In this document: piece by piece, positions 16,917 through 27,481 of the stretch
How positions within the stretch are numbered: the stretch's first letter is position 1
How the letters are laid out: every line of letters starts with the position of its first letter
Assembly (NCBI RefSeq): GCF_014349235.1
Contig: NZ_JACSOH010000004.1
Coordinates: forward strand, 195,307-259,306
Reading direction: 5' to 3'
Source: Cytophaga sp. FL35
GTDB taxonomy: Bacteria > Bacteroidota > Bacteroidia > Flavobacteriales > Flavobacteriaceae
DNA: 64,000 nt
The notes under the pieces: generated by a model
What the model saw: only the letters and a program-made list of their open reading frames with translations
Told to the model about the DNA's origin: nothing
The model's database searches: none
Translations under genes and position numbers: made by a program

Positions 16917-17918
16917 ATGAAGAAAGACCCTAAATTTGCCGTTTTTGGAGGAGGTAGCTGGGCCACCGCTATTGTTAAAATGCTATGTGAGAATCAAAAG
17001 AAGGTGGGTTGGTATATGAGAAACCCAGATGCTATTGGGTTCATAAAAATTCAACAACACAATCCCAACTACCTTACATCTGTTACTTTTGACACGGAAC
17101 AGCTGAACCTCACGGACGACCTTAACCAAGCCGTAACCGATGCGGATATTCTCATTTTTGCCATTCCATCGGCATTTTTACAAACAGAACTTGAGAAATT
17201 GACCGTGCCCATTTCGGACAAAATCATTTTTTCTGCCATTAAGGGAATTGTGCCCGAAACCGGACTAATTGTGGGCGAACATTTCCATGAAACGTATGAT
17301 ATTCCGTTTAAGAACATAGGTGTTATCACAGGGCCTTGTCATGCAGAAGAGGTAGCCATGGAACGTTTATCCTATCTAACCATTGCCTGTGCAGACACCC
17401 AAAAGGCCTCTTACGTTGCAAAAAACCTCAGTTGTAGTTATATAAAGACCAAAGTTACCAAAGATATTATAGGCACCGAATATGCTGCCATGCTCAAGAA
17501 TATTTATGCTATTGCAGCAGGAATTGCGCATGGATTGGGATATGGGGACAATTTTCAAAGTGTGTTGATGAGCAACGCCATTAGGGAAATGAAAAGGTTT
17601 ACCAAACGTATTCACAAAATTGACCGGAACATAAACGATTCTGCCTATTTAGGCGATTTATTGGTAACCGGATATTCTACTTTTAGCCGCAACCGCATGT
17701 TCGGGAACATGATCGGAAAAGGATATACCGTAAAAAGTGCCCAAATGGAAATGAATATGGTTGCCGAAGGGTATTATGCCACAAAGAGCGCCTTTTTAAT
17801 TAAATCCAAATTGGACAAAAAAGTAAAGACGCCCATTATCAATGCGGTTTACAAGGTTCTTTATGAAGCTAAAAACCCGAAAAAAGTATTTTTAGAACTT
17901 ACCGAAAAGTTAGACTGA
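16917..17918 (+). CDS. gpsA: NAD(P)-dependent glycerol-3-phosphate dehydrogenase
   Basis: A 333-residue cytoplasmic enzyme that reduces dihydroxyacetone phosphate to sn-glycerol 3-phosphate for phospholipid synthesis. The dinucleotide motif FGGGSWATAIVKML starts at about residue 9, GPCHAEEVA and the catalytic-domain signature KNIYAIAAGIAHGLGYGDN follow, then TGYSTFSRNRMFG. Its stop codon abuts the stop of the convergent glpD with no base between, so the biosynthetic and catabolic G3P dehydrogenases are tail to tail. Confidence 0.94.
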   Translation: MKKDPKFAVFGGGSWATAIVKMLCENQKKVGWYMRNPDAIGFIKIQQHNPNYLTSVTFDTEQLNLTDDLNQAVTDADILIFAIPSAFLQTELEKLTVPISDKIIFSAIKGIVPETGLIVGEHFHETYDIPFKNIGVITGPCHAEEVAMERLSYLTIACADTQKASYVAKNLSCSYIKTKVTKDIIGTEYAAMLKNIYAIAAGIAHGLGYGDNFQSVLMSNAIREMKRFTKRIHKIDRNINDSAYLGDLLVTGYSTFSRNRMFGNMIGKGYTVKSAQMEMNMVAEGYYATKSAFLIKSKLDKKVKTPIINAVYKVLYEAKNPKKVFLELTEKLD

Positions 17919-19586
17919 TTACGCCCGATCTAACGAAAAATTGGAATGGTCGTCCAATTCGGCCTCCAGAGTGTTTCGCCATGCGTTGATTTTGGCATCG
18001 TTCAAATCAAAATACTTTTTGAATTCCTCCAAGATTGGGTCTAGCAGAGTTCGCATTCCATCAATATCAAAATACAGTCTGCCGGTTCTTCTAATAAAGA
18101 AGTCCATAGGGTTCTGAACCATTTCATATTCTATGCAAAAACGCAACTCTGCCTTGGCCATTCGAATATGAACATCCGCATCATTTAGTTCTTGGTAATA
18201 TTCCAAAATCCTGTCTGTCTGTTTCCCATAGTTAGTGACCAAAAACCAGGCATCGTGCTCCGTAAATCCGTTTTTTTCAATTCTTTCAAAAACCTGTTTG
18301 ATATACTTTTTTACGTGTTTGTATTTTTTGAAGTCCACATTCCCGCAGAGGGCGATTTTATCCGTAAAACACTCTTTGAGTTCAGTGTCATGGTCCTCTT
18401 CCATTTTTTTGGCAATACGGTTCACCACTCGTTCAGCCATTTTACGATAGCCCGTAAGTTTACCTCCAGCTATGCTAACCAAACCAGTGTCCGATGTAAA
18501 AATTTCATCCTTTCTGGATAATTCCGAAGCAGATTTTCCTTCTTCATGGATTAAAGGTCTTAATCCGGCCCAAGAAGAAATGATATCCTCCATTTCCAGC
18601 TCAATCTTTGGAAACATATTGTTAACCGCGGAAATAAGGTAAATGGCATCTGCCAAATCTGTTCGCACGCTATCCTTATCTTTGTTGTAATTGGTATCCG
18701 TAGTACCTATGTAGGTTATTTTACCTCTAGGGATAGCGAACATCATCCGGCCATCTGGGATATCAAAATAAACCGATTGTTTCACAGGTAGTTTTTCCCA
18801 AGGGAATACCAAGTGAACACCTTTGGTTAAATGTAATTGTTTCCCTTTTTTGGAATTGTTCTTACTTCTTAGTTCATCTACCCAAGGACCTGCAGCACTA
18901 ATTACGTACTTGGATTTTATTTTAAAAGTTTTATCCGTAAGTACATCTTTTACTTCTACTCCAGCAACCTTGTCCTTTTTGTAAACAAAATCTTCTACGG
19001 ATGCATAATTAAGTGCCCGTGCCCCGAATAATAAACTAGTTTTAAGGTTTTCTATGGTAAGGCGCGCATCATCCGTACGGTATTCCGCATAATAACCGGC
19101 ACCTTTCAATATTTTTTTGGGAAGTAGGGGTTCCAGTTTGAGCGCTTCTTTCTTCTCTAACATCTGCCTTTTATCATCCCCGGAAACCTGGGCCAAAATA
19201 TCATACACTTTAAGACCTATGGAAGTTAGCCATTTTCCATAGGAACCATTTTCAATGAGCGGCAACAACATTTTCTCCGGAATGACCAGATGTGGTGCCA
19301 ATTTATGAACGATTGCACGTTCTGAACCCACTTCTTTCACCAGCCAAAAATCAAATTGCTTCAAATATCTGAGACCGCCATGAATAAGCTTGGTAGACTT
19401 ACTACTGGTCCCAGAAGCAAAATCACCTTTTTCAACCAAGGCTACTTTTAGACCCCTGCTGGAGGCATCCAGAGCGATTCCAGCTCCGGTGATTCCGCCA
19501 CCAATGACCACAAGGTCAAAACTTTCCGATGACATTTTTTCAATAGTCCTGTTCCTGTCCAGATTGGAGAACTTAATATTTTTCAC
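17919..19586 (-). CDS. glpD: FAD-dependent glycerol-3-phosphate dehydrogenase
   Basis: A 555-residue flavoprotein that oxidises glycerol 3-phosphate to dihydroxyacetone phosphate and passes electrons to the respiratory quinone pool at the inner membrane. The FAD motif VVIGGGITGAGIALDASSRG is at residues 26-45, the substrate region includes KSTKLIHGGLRYLK, and the second half has SIAGGKLTGYRKMAE and the C-terminal DAO_C domain. The start codon is GTG. It lies 39 bases downstream of glpK, probably in one transcript. Confidence 0.94.
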   Translation of the reverse strand: MKNIKFSNLDRNRTIEKMSSESFDLVVIGGGITGAGIALDASSRGLKVALVEKGDFASGTSSKSTKLIHGGLRYLKQFDFWLVKEVGSERAIVHKLAPHLVIPEKMLLPLIENGSYGKWLTSIGLKVYDILAQVSGDDKRQMLEKKEALKLEPLLPKKILKGAGYYAEYRTDDARLTIENLKTSLLFGARALNYASVEDFVYKKDKVAGVEVKDVLTDKTFKIKSKYVISAAGPWVDELRSKNNSKKGKQLHLTKGVHLVFPWEKLPVKQSVYFDIPDGRMMFAIPRGKITYIGTTDTNYNKDKDSVRTDLADAIYLISAVNNMFPKIELEMEDIISSWAGLRPLIHEEGKSASELSRKDEIFTSDTGLVSIAGGKLTGYRKMAERVVNRIAKKMEEDHDTELKECFTDKIALCGNVDFKKYKHVKKYIKQVFERIEKNGFTEHDAWFLVTNYGKQTDRILEYYQELNDADVHIRMAKAELRFCIEYEMVQNPMDFFIRRTGRLYFDIDGMRTLLDPILEEFKKYFDLNDAKINAWRNTLEAELDDHSNFSLDRA

Positions 19587-19625
19587 TTCGTTATTTTTTA
19601 TTTTAATATGATCAACAAGAAAAGT

Positions 19626-21152
<1,527 letters not shown>

Positions 21153-21169
21153 TTAAATCCTATTATGGT

Positions 21170-21200
21170 TAAATATAGAATTAAAACCACCCAAATCAAA
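21170..21200 (-). promoter_or_regulatory. Promoter of glpK-glpD
   Basis: On the minus strand TTTG (21197-21200), 19 bases, then TATATTTA (21170-21177; one mismatch in TAnnTTTG), 63 bases ahead of the glpK start. Confidence 0.55.
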
Positions 21201-21258
21201 GCTGACCGAGGAGTCATTTCACTCAAAAATGGTGCTCATTCACTTTCCTATAGAGGTA

Positions 21259-21615
21259 TCAGGAAATATAACCGTTATCCACAAAATAATCTACTATGGC
21301 CTCTTTCATTAAAACGGCCTGCTCACCGGATTTTAATATGGGCAATTCTTCCTTTATAGTATAATGGGGCCATCCATCTTCATCAAAAAAATCAAACTCA
21401 TAATAACCGTAAGGTTCTAAAAGTCGGCATATGGCAATATGCATCAATCCTAATTTGTCGTCTTTTTTAAACGTTCTATGGTATTGCCCTAATTCCTGTA
21501 CCCCTACCAAATAAATAATGGCATCAAGTTCTAATAGGTCACCATCGGAAAACTGCGCCGATAGTTTTTCGACTAAAACATCCCATCTTTCCTTTAAAAC
21601 AAAATCTCTAGACAC
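21259..21615 (-). CDS. Conserved flavobacterial protein of unknown function
   Basis: A roughly 118-residue acidic protein (GTG start at 21615 before SRDFVLKERWDVLVEKL) with the segments LDAIIYLVGVQELG, DKLGLMHIAICRLLEPYGYYEFDFFDEDGWPHY and an EQAVLMKEAIVDYF tail. I recall close relatives in many Flavobacteriaceae with no assigned function. An in-frame upstream start at 21681 would add 22 residues unlike the family and would run into the divergent cvpA promoter, so the shorter form is preferred. No signal peptide or membrane helix. Confidence 0.7.
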   Translation of the reverse strand: MSRDFVLKERWDVLVEKLSAQFSDGDLLELDAIIYLVGVQELGQYHRTFKKDDKLGLMHIAICRLLEPYGYYEFDFFDEDGWPHYTIKEELPILKSGEQAVLMKEAIVDYFVDNGYIS

Positions 21616-21681
21616 CTGCTTACCTGTATTATAGGGTTTCTTTAATGAACAACAATTGACAAAGGTACGAATCAAAAACAC

Positions 21682-21689
21682 TATTTTTG
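21682..21689 (+). promoter_or_regulatory. -7 box of the cvpA gene
   Basis: TATTTTTG, an exact TAnnTTTG match, 17 bases before the ATG at 21706; a TTG at 21656-21658 lies 23 bases upstream. Confidence 0.5.
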
Positions 21690-21705
21690 TTTTAATTCAA
21701 TCAAC

Positions 21706-22239
21706 ATGGGATTTCTTGATATTATTTTTGGATTGTTACTGCTCTACGGGCTTTACAAAGGTTTCAAAAATGGACTCTTTATAGAACTTGCCTCTATTGT
21801 GGCCCTCGTTGCAGGGATTTTTGGCGCCATTCATTTCTCTTATTATGCTGGTGACTATTTATCCCAAAATATGAATTGGGATGAACGCTACATTAATATT
21901 GCCGCTTTTGTAATTACATTTATGGTCATAGTCATTGCCGTTCATTTGGCCGCCAAACTTTTAACAAAAGTGGCAAGTGCTGCCATGCTTGGCCCACTTA
22001 ACAGAATAGCCGGTGGTATTTTTGGTATTGTAAAGGTAGCCGTGATATTGGGCGCCCTATTGGTCTTCTTTGAAAGAATAAACGAAAGTACGGAAATGGT
22101 AGAGGATGAAAAAGTACGGCAGTCCGTCCTTTACGAGCCCATTAAAAAGATTGGGGCGTTTGTTTTTTCTAAAGTATTAAAGGCAAAACGTACGAATGAA
22201 ATGGAAGAAAATCAACCAAGTGAGGAAATCATCATCTAA
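21706..22239 (+). CDS. CvpA-family membrane protein
   Basis: A 177-residue inner-membrane protein with four hydrophobic helices (about residues 3-20, 25-48, 62-88, 100-125) and a charged C-terminal tail. The N-terminal FLDIIFGLLLLYGLYKGFKNGLFIELASIVALVAG is characteristic of CvpA, named for colicin V production but in practice linked to envelope homeostasis. Monocistronic; divergent from the unknown gene at 21615. Confidence 0.87.
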   Translation: MGFLDIIFGLLLLYGLYKGFKNGLFIELASIVALVAGIFGAIHFSYYAGDYLSQNMNWDERYINIAAFVITFMVIVIAVHLAAKLLTKVASAAMLGPLNRIAGGIFGIVKVAVILGALLVFFERINESTEMVEDEKVRQSVLYEPIKKIGAFVFSKVLKAKRTNEMEENQPSEEIII

Positions 22240-22353
22240 TAAAAATAACCTCTACTCATTCATCAAAACCCTCCCAGATATGTAATCCAAGACTTACTTA
22301 AATCCTACATTGAATTGTATTTCATCGAAAAGAGCATTTATTAACATCCTGCA

Positions 22354-22400
22354 GCGATATTTTTTTAGATATTCGCCTTATCGATAATCCCCATCGATAT
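22354..22400. promoter_or_regulatory. Cluster of ATCGAT-type palindromes
   Basis: Within 47 bases: GCGATAT/ATATTCGC inverted arms (22354-22360 and 22369-22376), the perfect palindrome TTATCGATAA (22378-22387), and ATCGAT (22393-22398). They lie about 80-125 bases ahead of the CAP lipoprotein gene and look like regulator binding sites. No regulator is adjacent. The rest of the gap 22240-22477 shows nothing. Confidence 0.35.
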
Positions 22401-22477
22401 TTAGAGAACATGAGAACACCCCCAGATCTCACCTACCCTTCATAAGGGACCTTACCTACTTACAAATAGAACACTAT

Positions 22478-22954
22478 ATGAAAATGATTAGGCATTTTGG
22501 TGCCTTGGTTTTATTTGTATGTACATTGGCGTCTTGTTCAAAGGAGTCAGTTGAAACTACAAATATCGTTGAGGCCGAGAACGTACCGGAGATTGAAAGT
22601 GAACTTTTAGAAGTAGTCAACCAACATAGGTTATCCCTTGGACAAAATTCACTGGAATTTAGCTCTATTGCTTACAAAGAGGCAAATGACCACACAGACT
22701 ATATGATGGCAGTTGGGTCTTTGAACCATGATAATTTTAGCAAGAGGGCCTCTTCCATTTCTTCAGAGGTCAATGCGGAGTTTGTTGCCGAAAATGTGGC
22801 AAAAGACTATGTTAATGCCTCCCAAGCCTTTACCGGTTGGTTAAACAGTAATAACCATAAGGAAACGATGGAAGGAGAATTTACCCATACCGCGGTTAGT
22901 GTCAAGAAAAACCAAAACGGGGATTTATATTTTACCCAAATATTTTTCAGATAA
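22478..22954 (+). CDS. CAP/SCP-domain lipoprotein
   Basis: A 158-residue secreted protein: signal peptide with lipobox LASC (C20), then a CAP (cysteine-rich secretory protein, antigen 5, PR-1) domain. Recognisable elements are VNQHRLSLGQNSLEFSSIAYKEANDHTDYM, LNHDNFSKRA and the FTGWLNSNNHKETMEG segment with the metal-site histidines. Bacterial CAP proteins are envelope proteins of mostly unknown role. Monocistronic. Confidence 0.87.
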   Translation: MKMIRHFGALVLFVCTLASCSKESVETTNIVEAENVPEIESELLEVVNQHRLSLGQNSLEFSSIAYKEANDHTDYMMAVGSLNHDNFSKRASSISSEVNAEFVAENVAKDYVNASQAFTGWLNSNNHKETMEGEFTHTAVSVKKNQNGDLYFTQIFFR

Positions 22955-23114
22955 GTATTCACCCTTTTTATCATCGTAACTAATCAAGGTTACGGCTATA
23001 GTTTATTTTACTTTGGTTAACTTAGCTTTTTATTGCTTAAAAGTTGAGGCCCCACCCCCAATGGGATCAGCTAGTTGACTTAAGCACAAAGTTTAACCTA
23101 TAAAAGTTAAGACT

Positions 23115-23654
23115 ATGGCCATTAAAGCCCCCTTTAACCTTACACAATGGATTAGTGAAAATCGCGATTCCTTAAAACCACCAGTAGGCAACAAAAACCT
23201 TTACAAAGATGCGGGCGACTATATAGTAATGATAGTTGCAGGGCCAAATGCCCGAAAGGACTATCATTACAATGAAACCGAAGAGCTATTCTATCAATTG
23301 GAAGGTACTATTGAGGTCCATATTCAGGATGAGGGAAGAAAAAAAACCATGCAACTAGGGCCTGGGGACATGTATCTGCACCCCTCAAAAGTACCTCATT
23401 CACCCGTAAGACACGAAGGTAGCATAGGTTTGGTCATTGAGCGAAAGCGAGACCACATGAATGTAGATGATGGCCTTCTCTGGTTTTGTGACAATTGCAA
23501 CCACAAACTTTATGAGGCTTATTTTACGCTTCATGATATAGAAAAAGACTTTTTGGCCCATTTTAAGCATTTCTATAGCTCCAAAGACCTAAGAACCTGT
23601 GATAACTGTGGTACGGTCATGCCTGTAGACGAGCGTTTTATTGCAAAAGATTAA
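23115..23654 (+). CDS. nbaC: 3-hydroxyanthranilate 3,4-dioxygenase
   Basis: A 179-residue cupin dioxygenase that opens the ring of 3-hydroxyanthranilate in the kynurenine pathway of tryptophan degradation or eukaryote-like NAD synthesis. All metal ligands of the well-studied bacterial enzyme are present: H51, E57 and H95 for the catalytic iron, and C125, C128, C162 and C165 for the rubredoxin-like second iron site; R47, R99 and E110 fit the substrate site. No other kynurenine gene is adjacent, but an aldehyde dehydrogenase gene follows 2.2 kb downstream. Confidence 0.94.
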   Translation: MAIKAPFNLTQWISENRDSLKPPVGNKNLYKDAGDYIVMIVAGPNARKDYHYNETEELFYQLEGTIEVHIQDEGRKKTMQLGPGDMYLHPSKVPHSPVRHEGSIGLVIERKRDHMNVDDGLLWFCDNCNHKLYEAYFTLHDIEKDFLAHFKHFYSSKDLRTCDNCGTVMPVDERFIAKD

Positions 23655-23722
23655 GTTTTTACTATTTCTGAAATAGAATTGATTGGCAGGTCGTTCCCCA
23701 AGTATTTACCCAGCTTTCTAAA

Positions 23723-25333
23723 ATGTCCAAATTTCAAACATTCAAATATCTATCAGTATTCTTAATAGGAATATGTATATCCTTTGTTGTTTTTTACAAC
23801 ATGAATCAAAAGGCCCTCCTAACCAAGCAAGAGGCAGTAAACAACGCCATTTCCAGGTCGCTCATAAAAATTGAGGATGAAATCAACAAAATCAATCTTG
23901 TTATGGAATCCATGAATTTTTTCTTTGAAAACCATGAAGATGTTTCACAAGAACTTTTTGAAAGATTTACAGACCCTTATTTAATGGAATTAAGAAACAT
24001 CGGAGCTTTGGAATGGGCCCCACGGATAGACACTGTTGCCAAAAATGAAACAACAGAGGATATACCGGACATAACCACAACGGATACAGAGGGTAACTTT
24101 GTTACAGTTGACTCAAAGAGTGTTCATTATCCTATTGTTCTTTTAAATCCGTTAGAGCCTTTAAAAGATGCCCTAGGTTTTGACAACTATTCTGAAACAA
24201 CGCGAAAAACGGCCATAGATCTGGCTATATCTTCCAATCAAACTACCATAACCGCTCCAGTACAACTGGTTCAAAAGAACAATGGATTACCAGGTTTTTT
24301 GGCTATAAAAGCCGTTAAAAATCCTAAGACCAAAGAAACAAAGGGAATAGTTGCTGCCATATATCGCATGGATATCTTCATTAACCGAACTTTGAAAAAC
24401 GAACTTCCTCTGATGCATATGGCGCTGACGGATTCTGCCGCTCAATCCTCTCCGCTATTTTCAAATTTCAAGGACAGTTCGCAAACTATTGTAAATAAAA
24501 AATCAATAATAAAAAGTGTGAAAGCCTCCAACCGGGTCTGGAACGTTCATTTTTTACCAAAACGCGATTATTTTGCCTACCCCCATGTACCGGAATCCTA
24601 CATCATTTTATTATTGGGTATTTTGACTACAGGACTAATTCTCTACACTATTAAGAAAAACGATGAATACCACGATCGTTTAGAGGCCCGGGTTCAAATT
24701 AGGACCAGTGAGTTGGAAGCCTCCAATAAAATGAAGGAAAATTTGTTACGAGAGATTCATCATAGGGTAAAAAACAATTTGCAGATTACCTCTAGCTTAA
24801 TGAATATGCAAAAGCGAAAATTGGTAAGCAAGGAGGCAATTACGGCCTTATCCGATAGTCAGGCAAGAATTTCTGCCATCGCCCTTACGCATCAAAAAAT
24901 CTATCAGGACAAGGATTCCAAAGCGGTTAACCTTCATGATTATTTGGTGGATTTAATGGAATATCAAAAAAAAATATCCCCGTCGTTCACCTACAAAATT
25001 GATTGCCCTTATGTTTCCGTAGACCTTGACCGCGCGGTACCCCTTGCCTTAATTATTTCAGAATTGGTTACCAATGCCGTAAAACATGCTTACCCAGATA
25101 CTACCAAATACAATGAACTTTCTATAGATGTAAGTCGAATTGATGAAGAAAACGTCTTTCTAAGCATCAGGGACAATGGCAAAGGCCTCCCCGAAGGATT
25201 TGAACTCGAACAGGCAGAGGGTATTGGCTTTGAAATTATCCGTGCCCTATGCAGACAGATTACTGCTACCCTAACTTATGCGTCAACCGAAGAGGGTACC
25301 CAGTTTGATTTGAAGTTCAAAAACCTTAGTTAA
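23723..25333 (+). CDS. CHASE-domain sensor histidine kinase (HisKA_2)
   Basis: A 536-residue membrane histidine kinase. A first helix at about 8-27 and a second at about 292-312 flank a periplasmic CHASE-type sensor (DPYLMELRNIGALEWAPRID, FSNLTE-like FDNYSETTRKTAIDLA). The cytoplasmic part has a HisKA_2 dimerisation box, LLREIHHRVKNNLQ with H346 as likely phosphoacceptor, and a HATPase_c domain with N box ELVTNAVKHA, G1 DNGKGLP and G2 EGIGFEI. No response regulator is adjacent, so it is an orphan kinase. CHASE sensors detect small molecules such as adenine derivatives or peptides; the ligand is unknown. Confidence 0.9.
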   Translation: MSKFQTFKYLSVFLIGICISFVVFYNMNQKALLTKQEAVNNAISRSLIKIEDEINKINLVMESMNFFFENHEDVSQELFERFTDPYLMELRNIGALEWAPRIDTVAKNETTEDIPDITTTDTEGNFVTVDSKSVHYPIVLLNPLEPLKDALGFDNYSETTRKTAIDLAISSNQTTITAPVQLVQKNNGLPGFLAIKAVKNPKTKETKGIVAAIYRMDIFINRTLKNELPLMHMALTDSAAQSSPLFSNFKDSSQTIVNKKSIIKSVKASNRVWNVHFLPKRDYFAYPHVPESYIILLLGILTTGLILYTIKKNDEYHDRLEARVQIRTSELEASNKMKENLLREIHHRVKNNLQITSSLMNMQKRKLVSKEAITALSDSQARISAIALTHQKIYQDKDSKAVNLHDYLVDLMEYQKKISPSFTYKIDCPYVSVDLDRAVPLALIISELVTNAVKHAYPDTTKYNELSIDVSRIDEENVFLSIRDNGKGLPEGFELEQAEGIGFEIIRALCRQITATLTYASTEEGTQFDLKFKNLS

Positions 25334-25374
25334 ATTTTAAATCCAATTAAAATTGATTTTGGTTATCTTTAGAT

Positions 25375-25734
25375 ATGATAGTTAAGATTCTCATAGGTCT
25401 AGTTGCCCTGCTCCATTTATATTTTATGTGGTTTGAAATGTTTGCCTGGACAACTAGAGGAAGAAAAATCTTTAAAGGGTTTCCTTCAGAATTATTTGAA
25501 CCTACCAAACCTATGGCAGCCAACCAAGGTCTTTATAATGGCTTTTTGGCCGCAGGGCTTATTTGGACCTTTTTTATTACCAATATTACTTGGCAAACAA
25601 ATATTTCTTTATTCTTTCTATCCTGTGTCTCGGTGGCTGGTATTTTTGGAGCCATTACGGCTGATAAGAAAATTTTCTTTGTTCAAGCACTTCCGGCCCT
25701 ACTTGGAATTATATTCCTCCTTTTACGATTTTAA
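25375..25734 (+). CDS. DUF1304 membrane protein
   Basis: A 119-residue protein with four hydrophobic helices, in the DUF1304 pattern: an initial HLYFMWFEMFAWTTRGRKIF segment, the NQGLYNGFLAAGL motif near residue 46 and a final short helix. The family is widespread and of unknown function. It follows the kinase gene by 41 bases. Confidence 0.85.
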   Translation: MIVKILIGLVALLHLYFMWFEMFAWTTRGRKIFKGFPSELFEPTKPMAANQGLYNGFLAAGLIWTFFITNITWQTNISLFFLSCVSVAGIFGAITADKKIFFVQALPALLGIIFLLLRF

Positions 25735-25798
25735 ATATCCTTTTTCATTTCGGCCAGAACGGAAAGTATTAAAATGTTCAATCCATCATCCAATAGCG

Positions 25799-25806
25799 TA
25801 TATTTG
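25799..25806 (+). promoter_or_regulatory. -7 box of the ALDH7 gene
   Basis: TATATTTG, an exact TAnnTTTG match, 42 bases before the ATG at 25848. Between it and the gene is an interrupted dyad AACTAT-AA-ATAGTT (25826-25839) that could be an operator. Confidence 0.45.
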
Positions 25807-25847
25807 GGTAAAAATATAACATTACAACTATAAATAGTTATAAAATT

Positions 25848-27398
25848 ATGGATAAATCAATTTCCTTCGGCATTGAAGATGCCTTGAAAAAATTAAGTAT
25901 TGAACACCATAATAGCGGTACTTCCACGGGTTCAAGCTTTTTTGGAAATGGTCATGAAATTCTATCTAGTAGCCCAGTAGATGGAAATTTGATTGCTAAA
26001 GTAAATACTACTACCAGGGAAGATTATGATAAAGTAGTTGGTACTGCGTCACTCGCATTTAAAAAATGGAGGACCGTACCTGCGCCACAGCGCGGGGAAA
26101 TCGTGAGACAGTTTGGCAATAGGTTAAGGGAACTTAAGGAACCGTTGGGGAAACTGGTTTCCTATGAAATGGGAAAAAGTTATCAAGAGGGACTGGGAGA
26201 AGTACAGGAAATGATAGATATATGCGATTTTGCGGTAGGCTTATCCAGACAGCTGCATGGTCTCACCATGCACTCTGAGAGACCGGGCCACCGCATGTAT
26301 GAACAATACCACCCCCTTGGTATTGTGGGTATTATTTCAGCCTTTAACTTTCCTGTTGCCGTTTGGGCCTGGAACACGGCCCTTGCCTGGGTTTGTGGTG
26401 ATGTTTGTATTTGGAAGCCATCTGAAAAAACTCCCTTATGTGCCATTGCTTGTCAAAAAATTGCTGCAGATGTCTTCAAGGAGAACAACCTCCCGGAAGG
26501 TATTTCATGTCTTGTAAACGGGGATTATAGCGTAGGTGAATATCTCTCCAATGACAAAAGAATTCCCTTGGTATCTGCTACTGGCTCCATACGTATGGGA
26601 AAAATTGTAGCTCAAGCGGTTGCCTCCAGACTCGGAAAATCCTTATTGGAGCTAGGCGGAAACAATGCTATTATTGTTACTCCTGATGCCGATATAAAAA
26701 TGACCATTATAGGAGCTATTTTTGGGGCGGTAGGTACTGCTGGCCAACGTTGCACTAGTACAAGAAGGCTTATTATACATGAAAAAATATACGATCAAGT
26801 AAAAAATGCCTTAATAGATGCTTACTCTCAATTAAAAATTGGGAATCCATTGGATGAAACCATTCACGTAGGCCCATTAATTGATACCGACGCCGTAGAA
26901 AATTACAAGAGAGCCTTGCTTCAAGTAGTTGAACAAGGAGGCAACCTATTGGTAGAAGGAGGCCAGCTCACTGGAGAAGGTTATGAAAGTGGTTGCTATG
27001 TGAAACCTGCCATTGCGGAGGCGGAACCTTCCTTTGAAATTGTCCAAAATGAAACTTTTGCCCCCATCCTTTATCTTTTAAAATACACAGGCTCGGTAGA
27101 AAATGCCATTGAGATTCAAAACAGCGTAGTACAGGGCCTATCCTCTGCAATTATGACAAATAATCTAAGGGAGGCAGAGCGATTTTTATCCGCAGAAGGA
27201 AGTGATTGTGGTATAGCGAATGTAAATATTGGAACCTCGGGAGCTGAAATTGGTGGAGCATTTGGTGGGGAAAAAGAAACAGGAGGAGGACGCGAAAGTG
27301 GTTCGGATGCCTGGAAAATCTACATGAGAAGACAGACCAACACCATCAATTACACAACAGAGCTACCTTTGGCACAAGGAATAAAGTTTGATTTGTAA
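25848..27398 (+). CDS. ALDH7-type aldehyde dehydrogenase
   Basis: A 516-residue NAD-dependent aldehyde dehydrogenase closest in pattern to alpha-aminoadipic semialdehyde (piperideine-6-carboxylate) dehydrogenase, ALDH7A1/AmaB. The catalytic cysteine is C302 in GQRCTSTRR, the general base E268 in LELGGNN, and the family segments VGIISAFNFPVAVWAWN and GGAFGGEKETGGGRESGSDAWK are clear. It oxidises a lysine-derived semialdehyde in the cytoplasm, or possibly the semialdehyde formed after the NbaC reaction. It lies near nbaC with its own promoter. Confidence 0.9.
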   Translation: MDKSISFGIEDALKKLSIEHHNSGTSTGSSFFGNGHEILSSSPVDGNLIAKVNTTTREDYDKVVGTASLAFKKWRTVPAPQRGEIVRQFGNRLRELKEPLGKLVSYEMGKSYQEGLGEVQEMIDICDFAVGLSRQLHGLTMHSERPGHRMYEQYHPLGIVGIISAFNFPVAVWAWNTALAWVCGDVCIWKPSEKTPLCAIACQKIAADVFKENNLPEGISCLVNGDYSVGEYLSNDKRIPLVSATGSIRMGKIVAQAVASRLGKSLLELGGNNAIIVTPDADIKMTIIGAIFGAVGTAGQRCTSTRRLIIHEKIYDQVKNALIDAYSQLKIGNPLDETIHVGPLIDTDAVENYKRALLQVVEQGGNLLVEGGQLTGEGYESGCYVKPAIAEAEPSFEIVQNETFAPILYLLKYTGSVENAIEIQNSVVQGLSSAIMTNNLREAERFLSAEGSDCGIANVNIGTSGAEIGGAFGGEKETGGGRESGSDAWKIYMRRQTNTINYTTELPLAQGIKFDL

Positions 27399-27403
27399 AG
27401 AGT

Positions 27404-27467
27404 AAAACCCGCCTATTTTCTTCCTTGCCCTTCCCCCGAACAGACAAGAATCAATAAAACGGGTTTT
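27404..27467 (+). terminator. Possible terminator of the ALDH7 gene
   Basis: AAAACCCG (27404-27411) and CGGGTTTT (27460-27467) can pair, followed by TTAA, but the 48-base loop is long. Weak. Confidence 0.3.
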
Positions 27468-27481
27468 TAAACTAAACTAAC

